15,521 nt of DNA, from the NCBI GenBank assembly GCA_900550505.1, contig URSI01000010.1, positions 1 through 15,521 on the forward strand, given 5' to 3'. Position numbers and translations under genes: made by a program. Positions 1 to 8,101 of the stretch are shown one piece after another. The first letter of the stretch is position 1; every line of letters begins with the position of its first letter. A model generated the notes under the pieces. That model did not search any database. It was not told the origin of the DNA and was given only the letters and a program-made list of their open reading frames with translations. This DNA comes from an uncultured Eubacteriales bacterium. Its GTDB lineage: Bacteria > Bacillota > Clostridia > Oscillospirales > CAG-382.

Positions 1-864
1 GCCGTTCTCGACCTGTTTGAAATAACATGCGCGGCTGTCGTCGTCCACCGACCGGGATATCTCATTGACTCTGGGCAGCGGGTGCAGCACCGAAAGCTCG
101 CGCCTGCCCAGAGACAATATCTCGGGTGTAAGTATATAGCTGTCCTTGAGCCTGAGATATTCGTCCTCGCTGAAGAATCTTTCGCGCTGTACCCTGGTCA
201 TATACAGGACGTCCAGACTGCCTATAGCTTCCTCGAGCGAACGCGCCTCCGTAAACGGAGTCCCGGTGCGCTCAAGCGCATCGATTATATACGGCGGCAC
301 TCTCAGTTCCTGCGGAGATATCAGCACAAACCGCACGCCGCCCCTGCGCGTGAGCGCAAGGATGAGCGAATGCACCGTCCTGCCGAATTTCAGGTCGCCG
401 CAAAGTCCTATCGTAAGTCCCTGGGTCGTCCCCTTTTCCTCGGCTATAGTGAAAAGATCGGTCAGCGTCTGTGTAGGGTGACTGTGACCTCCGTCCCCGG
501 CGTTGATTATCGGGACGCGCGAACGCATCGATGCGACACGGGGCGCGCCTTCCTTGGGGTGGCGCATGGCAATGATATCCGCATAACAGCCGACGGTTAT
601 CACGGTATCGCTGACGCTCTCGCCCTTTGCCGCGGAGCTGCTGTCCGCAGACGAAAACCCGATCACGCTGCCTCCCAGATCAAGCATAGCGGCTTCGAAG
701 CTCAGTCTTGTCCGCGTGCTCGGCTCAAAGAACAGAGTGGCAAGCTTCTTACGCGAGCAGGCGTCCGCGTAAGCGCCGGGGTCACGCTTTATGTCCGCAG
801 CCTGCGAAATCAGCGCGTCTATCTCTTTTTCCGACAGATCGGTTATATCAAGCAAGTGCCGCAT
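1..864 (-). CDS. pyrB: Aspartate carbamoyltransferase catalytic subunit, 3' end cut by the window
   Basis: Condenses carbamoyl phosphate with aspartate to N-carbamoyl-aspartate, the committed step of pyrimidine synthesis in the cytoplasm. I translated 288 codons from ATG 864 to base 1 without a stop. The carbamoyl-phosphate loop FFEPSTRTRLSFEAAM sits at residues 45-60 (S49-T-R-T-R53). GDGGHSHPTQTLTDLF and the C-terminal HPLPRVNEISRSVD are also present. The last visible residues, YFKQVENG, match the family close to its C-terminus, so about 20 residues are missing off the left edge, given a usual length of about 305. The start is only 3 nt past the pyrE stop, with an AGAAAGG ribosome site just upstream. 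pyrB is the last visible gene of the operon, whereas in Bacillus it lies near the front. A regulatory pyrI could follow outside the window but cannot be seen. Confidence 0.96.
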   Translation of the reverse strand, partial: MRHLLDITDLSEKEIDALISQAADIKRDPGAYADACSRKKLATLFFEPSTRTRLSFEAAMLDLGGSVIGFSSADSSSAAKGESVSDTVITVGCYADIIAMRHPKEGAPRVASMRSRVPIINAGDGGHSHPTQTLTDLFTIAEEKGTTQGLTIGLCGDLKFGRTVHSLILALTRRGGVRFVLISPQELRVPPYIIDALERTGTPFTEARSLEEAIGSLDVLYMTRVQRERFFSEDEYLRLKDSYILTPEILSLGRRELSVLHPLPRVNEISRSVDDDSRACYFKQVENG

Positions 865-867
865 AAT

Positions 868-1518
868 TCAGACCTTTCTTATCCAGCTCTCGTCTGCAGG
901 ATCGTCGCGGAAGGCGAGAAGCCGCGAAATATCCGCCTCGCTTATATAACCTTCACGCGCAGCGACCTGAGCGAGGGTGTCAAAGTCAGTAAGCGAAACA
1001 TTTTCCAGCCCGGCAGCCCCGAGCTTTTCGAAGCCTGCGCGCATATTGTACGTGAATATGCTGACTACCCCGAGCACATCGGCACCTGCCTCGCGCAGAG
1101 CCTGTGCCGTTTCGACAGCCGAGCCGGCAGTGGATATGAGGTCCTCTACCACCACTGTCCTCTGACCCTTTTCCAACTTTCCTTCTATCCTGTTCGTCCT
1201 GCCGTGGTCCTTGGCACCGGAGCGGACGTATCCCATGGGCAGCCCCAAAATATGCGCCGCTATCGCCGCGTGGGCTATGCCCGCAGTGCTCGTTCCCATG
1301 AGCACTTCTGCGTCCGGCCACACGGTTCGCACCGTTTCGGCAATGGCGCTTTCAACGGCACCTCTCACGTCAGGCGAGGTAAGGATCAGTCTGTTATCAC
1401 AATACACCGGGCTTTTGATACCGCTCGCCCATGTAAACGGCTCATCCGGACGGAGAAACACGGCGCCTATCGATAAAAGTGCCGCGGCGGTATCGTTCTT
1501 TGTCAGTTCATTCGTCAT
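868..1518 (-). CDS. pyrE: Orotate phosphoribosyltransferase
   Basis: Joins orotate to PRPP to give OMP, the fifth step of the pathway. The start chosen gives 216 aa beginning MTNELTKNDTAAALL, which matches the family. An upstream in-frame start at 1554 would add 12 residues and overlap pyrF by 47 nt, so it is less likely. The PRPP-binding loop is VVVEDLISTAGS at about residues 122-133, with Ala where STGGS is usual. The flexible catalytic loop YVRSGAKDHGRTNRIEG is at about 97-113. The gene overlaps the pyrF stop by 11 nt and ends 3 nt before pyrB. The family assignment is firm; the exact start is slightly uncertain because the AAAGGA site is about 17 nt upstream. Confidence 0.95.
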   Translation of the reverse strand: MTNELTKNDTAAALLSIGAVFLRPDEPFTWASGIKSPVYCDNRLILTSPDVRGAVESAIAETVRTVWPDAEVLMGTSTAGIAHAAIAAHILGLPMGYVRSGAKDHGRTNRIEGKLEKGQRTVVVEDLISTAGSAVETAQALREAGADVLGVVSIFTYNMRAGFEKLGAAGLENVSLTDFDTLAQVAAREGYISEADISRLLAFRDDPADESWIRKV

Positions 1519-2221
1519 GCTGTTCACCGAGAAAATCCTTTCTGCATCGCTCATACGCAGCCGCGGGATCGTCCGCGGCCGTTATCGGTCTGCCTACCAC
1601 TATGTAATCCGAGCTCCCGCGAGCCATGGCAGGAGTTGTCACTCTTGACTGATCGCCCACGGCACCGTCAGAGAAACGTATCCCAGGCGTCACCGTGAGA
1701 AAATCCGCTCCGCATGCCGCGTGAACGTCGTCCGATTCGAGAGGCGAACACACGACACCGTCAAGCCCGGCTTTCGCGGCGTTAGACGCATACGAGATGA
1801 CTGTCTCCCGCGCGCTGTGCGGTATCAGCAGCTCACTCGACACCGTTTCATCGCTGAGCGAAGTAAGCACGGTCACCGCGAGCAGCAGAGGTCTTGAGCC
1901 GTCCGCACGGGTGAGCCCTTCCAACGCGGCGCTCATCATTGCGCGGGAGCCTGCGGCGTGCAGGTTAACCATATCTATCTCATACGCAGACAAAACGCTC
2001 ATGGCGCGGCGCACGGTGTTGGGTATATCATGCAATTTCAGATCAAGAAATATTCTGTGACCGCGTTCCTTCAGCCTGCGCAGGAGCGGTGCGCCCTCCG
2101 CGTAAAAAAGCTCCATGCCTACCTTGACGTAAGGGCGTACACTGCCGAACCTGTCAAGAAAGCCCAGCGCCTTTTCGCCCGTAGGAAAATCGAGTGCTAT
2201 AATAACGTCGTTGTTTTTCAT
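1508..2221 (-). CDS. pyrF: Orotidine 5'-phosphate decarboxylase
   Basis: Decarboxylates OMP to UMP, the last step of the pathway, as a cytoplasmic TIM-barrel enzyme. The protein is 237 aa, a normal length. The catalytic motif FLDLKLHDIPNT is at about residues 58-69, carrying the D60-K62-D65 charge network. The N-terminal VIIALDFP and the VKVGMELF strand (K33) are present. The phosphate-binding end DQSRVTTP followed by IVVGRPITAADDP is intact. The start ATG overlaps the pyrD stop as ATGA, which implies coupled translation. The local ribosome site (GAAAG directly before the ATG) is weak, so expression probably depends on ribosomes coming from pyrD. Confidence 0.96.
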   Translation of the reverse strand: MKNNDVIIALDFPTGEKALGFLDRFGSVRPYVKVGMELFYAEGAPLLRRLKERGHRIFLDLKLHDIPNTVRRAMSVLSAYEIDMVNLHAAGSRAMMSAALEGLTRADGSRPLLLAVTVLTSLSDETVSSELLIPHSARETVISYASNAAKAGLDGVVCSPLESDDVHAACGADFLTVTPGIRFSDGAVGDQSRVTTPAMARGSSDYIVVGRPITAADDPAAAYERCRKDFLGEQHDE

Positions 2222-3129
2222 CTTTCACAACAGCCGATAGCATCGGCCAACCTTTCAAATCCCAGCGCCGCCGCTCTTTCGGGCAACGCACGGATGATTT
2301 TTTCAAATATCAACGGATCTTTCAGCCCGGCAGCGCCGATCTCGACGGCGACAGCGCCCGCCTGCATCATCTCTATGACGTCGTCGGCGCTCGAGATGCC
2401 GCCGCATCCCACTATTGGTATTTTCACGCGCGAAGCGGTGCGGTAGACCGCCGCGAGAGCCACCGGGAACACCGCCGGTCCCGAAAGCCCGCCGGTGGTA
2501 TTCGCCAGCAGCGGACGACGCCGGCGCAGGTCTATTCGCATCCCAAGCAGAGTATTGATAAGCACGAGCCCGTCGGCTCCCGCCGTTTCGCACGCCGCCG
2601 CAATCTCGGTAATATCCGTAACATTAGGCGAAAGCTTGACAAGCAGCGGCTTTGTCACGGCTTTTTTCACCCTGGAGACGACGCTTTGCGCACTGCCGGC
2701 ACACGTTCCGAAGCTCATGCCGCCGTTGTGCACATTCGGGCAGCTGATGTTCAGCTCTATCAGTCCCACCTGCTCGCAGCCGTCTATGCGTCTGCAGCAC
2801 TCAACGTACTCATCCTCCGAGAACCCGCCTATATTCGCTATGACCTTTTTTGAAAATATTTCCGACAGCTCCGGCAATTCATGTTCGATGACATGATCGA
2901 TGCCCGGATTCTGCAAGCCCACCGCATTCAGCATTCCCGAAGGCGTCTCGGCGATACGCGGACAGGGATTGCCCGTCCTCGCGTTACGCGTAGTACCCTT
3001 GAACGAAAACGAGCCCAGAATATTGATGTCGAAGTATTCCGCCATTTCCTGCCCGTATCCGAAACAGCCGGAAGCGGCAATGACCGGGTTGTCGAGCCTC
3101 AGCCCGCAAAGTTCAACACTCAGGTCCAA
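2218..3129 (-). CDS. pyrD: Dihydroorotate dehydrogenase, class 1B catalytic subunit
   Basis: Oxidises dihydroorotate to orotate using FMN. In class 1B enzymes electrons pass through PyrK to NAD+, and pyrK directly upstream supports that type. The protein is 303 aa, the normal length. The motif LIELNISCPNVHNGG carries the class 1 catalytic base Cys130. FMN-site elements seen are SGCFGYG near the N-terminus, FKGTTRNARTGNP (lysine plus substrate loop), VKLSPNV and IPIVGCGGISSADD. Translation starts at a TTG at 3129, backed by a strong GGGGGAG site 5 nt upstream. No better ATG fits the conserved N-terminus MDLSVELCGLRLDNPVI. The gene overlaps pyrK by 10 nt and pyrF by 4 nt. Confidence 0.96.
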   Translation of the reverse strand: MDLSVELCGLRLDNPVIAASGCFGYGQEMAEYFDINILGSFSFKGTTRNARTGNPCPRIAETPSGMLNAVGLQNPGIDHVIEHELPELSEIFSKKVIANIGGFSEDEYVECCRRIDGCEQVGLIELNISCPNVHNGGMSFGTCAGSAQSVVSRVKKAVTKPLLVKLSPNVTDITEIAAACETAGADGLVLINTLLGMRIDLRRRRPLLANTTGGLSGPAVFPVALAAVYRTASRVKIPIVGCGGISSADDVIEMMQAGAVAVEIGAAGLKDPLIFEKIIRALPERAAALGFERLADAIGCCER

Positions 3130-3836
3130 AGTATCTCCCCCTTTTCAAGCACCGGCCCTTCCTTGCACATCCTTTTGGGCCCGTTCACCGTGAGATGGGT
3201 ACAGCCCATGCACACCCCGAAACCGCAGCCCATTCTTTCTTCGAACGAGAACTGACCGTCCTCTGCCTTTTCGCCCACAGCCCTGAGCATCGGCAGCGGT
3301 CCGCACGCGAACACATATCTGCCGTTATCCTGAGCGTCCGTCACCAATCCCCGCAGGCCTGCGCTGCCGTCAACAGTCGTCACGGTGACAGGCACGTCAA
3401 GCGCTTCGAATCTGTCAAGCAAAAATATGTCGTCTGCACTGTTAAATCCGAGTATGACCGTCGGTTTTCTGCCGGACTCTGCCAGCAGTCTGCTGAGATA
3501 CAGCAGAGGAGGAACCCCGGTACCGCCGCCTATTACGAGCGGACGGTGCGGAGCTTTTGAAATGTCGTATCCGTTCCCCAACCCGGTGAGAACGTCGAGC
3601 GTCTCACCCGGCTCCACACGGGTCAGCGCATCCGTGCCGGCACCCACGGGCTTGTATACGAGCGTCATCGTACCGTCTCCGAGATCACACAACGATATGG
3701 GTCTGCGAAGGAAAAATCCTTCTATACTCACCTGTGCGAACTGTCCCGCACGGGTAAACGCCGAAACATCGCCGCCGAGCACCAGCTCGCGCACCGCGGA
3801 ATTGAGTCTTTCGTGTTTAAGTACGGTAAACTTCAT
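3120..3836 (-). CDS. pyrK: Dihydroorotate dehydrogenase electron transfer subunit
   Basis: FAD and [2Fe-2S] subunit that carries electrons from the FMN of PyrD to NAD+. The start at ATG 3836 gives 238 aa and has a GAGGA ribosome site 7 nt upstream (3844-3848). The longer reading from 3857 overlaps carB and adds seven residues with no family match. Visible domains are an N-terminal flavin-binding barrel with RRPISL at about 44-49, an NAD-binding part with GGGTGVPPLLYLSRLL, and a C-terminal iron-sulfur cluster motif with Cys 204, 209, 212 and 224 (CGFGVCMGC then C). All four ligands are present, so the subunit should be functional. It lies between carB and pyrD in a tight operon. Confidence 0.96.
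   Translation of the reverse strand: MKFTVLKHERLNSAVRELVLGGDVSAFTRAGQFAQVSIEGFFLRRPISLCDLGDGTMTLVYKPVGAGTDALTRVEPGETLDVLTGLGNGYDISKAPHRPLVIGGGTGVPPLLYLSRLLAESGRKPTVILGFNSADDIFLLDRFEALDVPVTVTTVDGSAGLRGLVTDAQDNGRYVFACGPLPMLRAVGEKAEDGQFSFEERMGCGFGVCMGCTHLTVNGPKRMCKEGPVLEKGEILWT
3135..3141 (-). promoter_or_regulatory. Ribosome binding site for the TTG start of pyrD
   Basis: GGGGGAG on the minus strand ends 5 nt before TTG 3129, inside the pyrK coding region. The strong site and spacing support the non-ATG start. Confidence 0.75.
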
Positions 3837-3843
3837 ACCATCA

Positions 3844-3848
3844 TCCTC
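3844..3848 (-). promoter_or_regulatory. Ribosome binding site that decides the pyrK start
   Basis: GAGGA on the minus strand lies 7 nt upstream of ATG 3836 and overlaps the carB stop codon. It favours the shorter PyrK, whose N-terminus MKFTVLKHERL also fits the family. Confidence 0.7.
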
Positions 3849-6800
3849 AGTCGGCATCTATGGTGGAAATGCACAGCGTTATCTCTTCCAGAACGTCGAG
3901 AAGCACTCCTACGGTATCAAGCGAGGTGAGCATGGTGATGTTATTCTCAGTCGCACATGAGCGGATCAGATTCCCGTCCGTCTCCTGCATGAAGGTATCG
4001 TCACGGCCGCGGGTGCTTATGACATATGCCACATGACCGCGCCGGAGCGAATCGAGTATCTCGGTGCTGCCGGACGATATCTTTTTCTTTACCCGCGTGC
4101 GTATCCCGTGTTCCTTCAGATAGCGCGCCGTACCCTCAGTAGCCTCGATATTGAAGCCCAGGTTGTAAAAACGGCGTATGAGCGGCAGCGCCGCCGCCTT
4201 GTCCGCGTCCGCTATCGTTACAAATATGGTACCGTAGTTCGCCACCTTCATCCCGGAGGACTGCAAAGCCTTGTACAGCGCGCGCGTCAGCTTGGCATCA
4301 TATCCTATCGCCTCTCCGGTGGACTTCATTTCGGGCGAAAGATACGCGTCGGCACCCTTAAGCTTTGAAAACGAGAACACCGGCGCTTTGACATACCATT
4401 TTTTGGGCTCCGGCGGATACGTACCGGTGATGCCCTGTTCACGCAGGGAAACGCCGAGCATTGCCAGAGTGCCTATATCCGCGAGCGAATACCGTGACGC
4501 CTTTGAGATAAAAGGTACCGTGCGCGAAGAGCGCGGATTCACTTCTATCACATACACGTTGTCATCCGCGTCGGCTATGAACTGTATATTATACAGGCCG
4601 ACAATACCTATGCCGAGCCCCAGCCTTACCGTGTAGTCAAGTATCCGGTTCTTTACGTCATCGCTCACCGCAAACGCCGGATAGACGCTTATACTGTCGC
4701 CCGAATGTACGCCGGTACGCTCCACATGCTCCATTATACCGGGCACGAACACGTCCCTGCCGTCACATACGGCGTCGACCTCAAGCTCTCTGCCCTCGAT
4801 GTATTTGTCTACCAAGACAGGCTGATCCACGTTGAGCTCCACGGCGGTGCGCAGATATTTTCTGAGCGATTCCTCGGAGGAAACGATCTGCATGGCGCGC
4901 CCGCCGAGCACATAGCTCGGTCTGACGAGCACGGGATATCCGATGCTGCCTGCAACACGCACGCCGTCCTCTATCGTGGTCACAGCCTCACCGCGCGGCT
5001 GAGGTATGCCGAGCTTTTCAAGTATCTTTTCAAAGCAATCTCTGTTTTCCGCGTTTTCTATCGCGTCCACACCCGTGCCGATGATGTTGAGCCCCAATGC
5101 TGCGAGCGGTTTGGCAAGGTTGATCGCAGTCTGACCGCCGAGCGAAACGACAACGCCCAAAGGCTTCTCAAGCCTTGCAACGTTCATCACATCCTCGACC
5201 GTAAGCGGTTCGAAGTAAAGCTTATCGCTCGTCGTGTAATCGGTAGACACGGTCTCCGGGTTATTGTTTATCACTATCGCCTCATACCCGTGCTTTTTGA
5301 TCGTCTGAACCGCATGGACGGTGGAGTAGTCAAATTCGATGCCCTGCCCTATACGTATCGGACCCGAACCGAGCACTATTATTTTCTTTGACTCTGAAGG
5401 TACGGATTCGTTTTCGTCTTCATATGTGGAATAGAAATACGGCACATAGCTCTCGTATTCGCCGGCACAGCTGTCTATCATCTTATAGACCGGGAAAACA
5501 CCGAGCTTTTCACGCAGCAGGAACACTTCGCCCTCGCTCATGCCGCACAGAGACCCTATGTATTTATCCGAAAATCCCATACGTTTCGCCTTGGCAAACA
5601 ATACCGGATCGGTCGGCGATTCACGCAGTCTTCCTTCAAACTCAACTATGCTGCGTATTTTTTCAAGGAAAAACATATCTATCTTCGTAGCGTTATAAAT
5701 ACGTCCGATATCCGTTCCCAGCCTGAACAACTGAGCTATCTGGTACAGCCTGTCATCCGTCGGCACGGATATCAGCTTCAGCAGCTCCTCACGCGGCGTC
5801 CGGTCGTACTTTTTGCTGTATATGTGGCAAACGCCTGTCTCGAGCGAACGCACAGCCTTGAGCAGTGACTCCTCCATGGAACGCCCTATCGCCATGACCT
5901 CACCCGTCGCCTTCATCTGCGTGGAAAGCTCATTTGAAGACCCTGGGAACTTGTCAAACGGGAAACGCGCTATCTTGGTCACGACATAGTCTATCGTCGG
6001 TTCGAACGAAGCGGGCGTACTCGCCAGCATTATCTCGTCGAGCGTCATTCCCACAGCTATCTTAGCGGTCACCCGTGCGATGGGATATCCGCTGGCCTTT
6101 GAAGCAAGTGCGGACGAGCGCGACACTCTCGGGTTGACCTCGATCACATAATAATCAAACGAATTGGGATCCAGCGCGAACTGTACGTTGCAGCCGCCCT
6201 CGATCTTGAGCGCCCGTATTATCTTTAAAGCGGCATCACGCAAAAACTCGCATTCGCGGTTTGTGAGCGTCTGACATGGCGCTACAACTATGCTGTCGCC
6301 GGTATGCACTCCGACCGGGTCCACATTCTCCATGTTGCAGACACAAAGCGCGGTATCGTTGCTGTCACGGATGACCTCGTATTCTATTTCCTTATATCCT
6401 TTGATGCTCTTCTCCACCAGCACCTGACTTACCGGCGAGAGCTTGAGCGCGTGTCTTACAAGAAGCATGAACTCTTCTTCGTCGTCGGCAAAGCCGCCGC
6501 CCGTGCCGCCCAATGTGAACGCAGGTCTTATAACAACGGGAAATCCTATGCTGCGCGCGGCCTCAAGCGCCTCCTGCTCCGTCGTTGCCGTCATCGACGG
6601 CAACACCGGCTCTCCGATACGTTCGCAAAGCTGCTTGAAAAGCTCTCTGTCCTCAGCCGCGTCTATGCTCTCAAACGGCGTGCCCAAAAGCTGGATGTTG
6701 CATTCTTCCAGTATCCCCTTGGTCGCAAGCTGCATGGCCATGTTGAGTCCCGTCTGACCGCCGAGTCCGGGCACTATTGCATCCGGGCGCTCATACCTGA

Positions 6801-7032
6801 GTATTTTTGCCACGTATTCGAGCGTGAGCGGCTCCATGTATACCTTGTCCGCCATGCTCGTATCCGTCATTATGGTCGCCGGGTTCGAATTGACGAGTAC
6901 GACTTCATATCCCTCTTCGCGAAGCGCTATGCACGCCTGAGTTCCCGCATAATCGAACTCCGCCGCCTGTCCTATTACTATGGGTCCCGAGCCGATGATG
7001 AGGATCTTTTTTATATCAGTCCGCTTTGGCAT
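3847..7032 (-). CDS. carB: Carbamoyl-phosphate synthase large subunit
   Basis: Makes carbamoyl phosphate from bicarbonate, ammonia and two ATP. The protein is 1061 aa, typical of the family, starting MPKRTDIKKILIIGSGP at ATG 7032. GGAGGG lies 8 nt upstream, so a TTG six bases earlier is unlikely. The two homologous halves are visible: the first with GSGPIVIGQAAEFDYAGTQA, PAFTLGGTGGG and VIEVNPRVSRSSALASKASG; the second with GSGPIRIGQGIEFDYS, PSYVLGGRAM and VIEVNPRSSRTVPFISKAS. The C-terminal MGS-like allosteric region (about residue 930 on) is present and in this family usually binds UMP or other effectors. Both ATP-grasp halves look active. It overlaps carA by 17 nt. The partner CarA lacks its glutaminase residues, so CarB may rely on free ammonia. 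Confidence 0.97.
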   Translation of the reverse strand: MPKRTDIKKILIIGSGPIVIGQAAEFDYAGTQACIALREEGYEVVLVNSNPATIMTDTSMADKVYMEPLTLEYVAKILRYERPDAIVPGLGGQTGLNMAMQLATKGILEECNIQLLGTPFESIDAAEDRELFKQLCERIGEPVLPSMTATTEQEALEAARSIGFPVVIRPAFTLGGTGGGFADDEEEFMLLVRHALKLSPVSQVLVEKSIKGYKEIEYEVIRDSNDTALCVCNMENVDPVGVHTGDSIVVAPCQTLTNRECEFLRDAALKIIRALKIEGGCNVQFALDPNSFDYYVIEVNPRVSRSSALASKASGYPIARVTAKIAVGMTLDEIMLASTPASFEPTIDYVVTKIARFPFDKFPGSSNELSTQMKATGEVMAIGRSMEESLLKAVRSLETGVCHIYSKKYDRTPREELLKLISVPTDDRLYQIAQLFRLGTDIGRIYNATKIDMFFLEKIRSIVEFEGRLRESPTDPVLFAKAKRMGFSDKYIGSLCGMSEGEVFLLREKLGVFPVYKMIDSCAGEYESYVPYFYSTYEDENESVPSESKKIIVLGSGPIRIGQGIEFDYSTVHAVQTIKKHGYEAIVINNNPETVSTDYTTSDKLYFEPLTVEDVMNVARLEKPLGVVVSLGGQTAINLAKPLAALGLNIIGTGVDAIENAENRDCFEKILEKLGIPQPRGEAVTTIEDGVRVAGSIGYPVLVRPSYVLGGRAMQIVSSEESLRKYLRTAVELNVDQPVLVDKYIEGRELEVDAVCDGRDVFVPGIMEHVERTGVHSGDSISVYPAFAVSDDVKNRILDYTVRLGLGIGIVGLYNIQFIADADDNVYVIEVNPRSSRTVPFISKASRYSLADIGTLAMLGVSLREQGITGTYPPEPKKWYVKAPVFSFSKLKGADAYLSPEMKSTGEAIGYDAKLTRALYKALQSSGMKVANYGTIFVTIADADKAAALPLIRRFYNLGFNIEATEGTARYLKEHGIRTRVKKKISSGSTEILDSLRRGHVAYVISTRGRDDTFMQETDGNLIRSCATENNITMLTSLDTVGVLLDVLEEITLCISTIDAD

Positions 7033-8101
7033 TGTCAAATCCCTCCATCATCTTTATAAATTCGTCAAATATATATTTGCTGTCCTGTGAGCCGGGAGCA
7101 GACTCCGGCTGGTACTGCACGCATATCGCCAGTTCACCGCAAAGCCCCTCGACCGTACCGTCGATCACATTCGTGTGAGTTATCTTCAATCCCGTACCGT
7201 CGACGCTCTGCGGCTCCACCGCGTAGGAGTGGTTCTGTGAAGTCATCTCTATACGTCCGTTCCTGAGATCGCGCACCGAGCCGCCGCCGTGGTGACCGAA
7301 CTTCATCCTGTACACCTTTGCGCCACGTGAAAGCGCAACGAGCTCCATCCCGAGCCCTATGCCGAGCAGCGGAAGCTTTCCGTATACCTCTTTGACCAGA
7401 AGCGACGTCTGCGGGATATTTTCGGGAGAACCGGGTCCGTTTGAAAACACCACTCCGTCGGGACGAATCCCTCTGAGTTGTTCGGCGGTCGTATCATACG
7501 GCAATATGACAACATTGCAGCCGCGTTCGTTCAGCTCCCGTATTATGCTAAGCTTTGCCCCGCAGTCTATGACCGCGACGGTGAAGCGATGATTCTGCGT
7601 CCTCGCGTAGCGGCGTTTGCGGCAGCTGCATCTTGCCACCTGATCGGTCGGCATGACGTATGATCTCAGTTTTCCGAGCGCCGCGTCAAGAGAAGTATCC
7701 TCATCTGTTATCATGGCCTTCATGGTTCCGCAGTCTCTTATGACCCTCACTATCCTGCGCGTGTCCACACCGCACAATCCGGCCACCCCGTTTTCCTCGA
7801 AAGTCTCCGAAAGCGTCTTAGTGTACCGGAAATTAGATGGCTGGTCTATGTATTCCCTTACGACCATTCCGCCGAGTGTCATCATGCGGCTCTCGTAATC
7901 CTCGTCGGTGATCCCGTAGCTGCCTATGAGCGGATAGCTCATGACGACGATACTGTCACAATACGCGGGGTCGGAAATTATCTCCTGATATCCCGCCATC
8001 GCGGTGTTGAACACAAGCTCAAAGACGCCCTCCGTGTCCGCACCGAACTGTCTGCCGCTGAAAACAAGCCCGTTTTCAAGCACCAGCTTTCTTTTTTTCA
8101 T
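7016..8101 (-). CDS. carA: Carbamoyl-phosphate synthase small subunit with a degenerate glutaminase site
   Basis: CarA normally hydrolyses glutamine and passes ammonia to CarB. The protein is 361 aa, full length. It has the N-terminal CPSase small-chain domain (ENGLVFSGRQFGA through GVDTRRIVR) and a C-terminal class I amidotransferase fold with FSNGPGSPE and TSQNHSYAV. The active site is changed. The usual GICLGHQ nucleophile elbow reads GIGLGME, so Cys is Gly249 (codon GGG at 7355-7357), with H and Q replaced by M252 and E253. The usual QYHPE reads QYQPE, so the His is Gln331 (CAG at 7109-7111); Glu333 stays. Glutamine hydrolysis is therefore not expected, by analogy with vertebrate CPS I, which also lost this Cys. 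A structural or regulatory role with CarB is inferred. The ATG overlaps pyrC by 26 nt and has GGAGG 11 nt upstream. Confidence 0.93.
   Translation of the reverse strand: MKKRKLVLENGLVFSGRQFGADTEGVFELVFNTAMAGYQEIISDPAYCDSIVVMSYPLIGSYGITDEDYESRMMTLGGMVVREYIDQPSNFRYTKTLSETFEENGVAGLCGVDTRRIVRVIRDCGTMKAMITDEDTSLDAALGKLRSYVMPTDQVARCSCRKRRYARTQNHRFTVAVIDCGAKLSIIRELNERGCNVVILPYDTTAEQLRGIRPDGVVFSNGPGSPENIPQTSLLVKEVYGKLPLLGIGLGMELVALSRGAKVYRMKFGHHGGGSVRDLRNGRIEMTSQNHSYAVEPQSVDGTGLKITHTNVIDGTVEGLCGELAICVQYQPESAPGSQDSKYIFDEFIKMMEGFDNAKAD
7041..7046 (-). promoter_or_regulatory. Ribosome binding site that decides the carB start
   Basis: GGAGGG on the minus strand is 8 nt upstream of ATG 7032, within the end of carA. 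This spacing supports ATG 7032 over TTG 7038. Confidence 0.75.

Noticed and set aside
82..1476. Long plus-strand open frame of 464 codons over pyrB and pyrE
   Set aside because: It is antisense to two clear pyrimidine genes, is rich in Arg/His/Tyr as expected of a shadow frame, has no ribosome site and matches no family.
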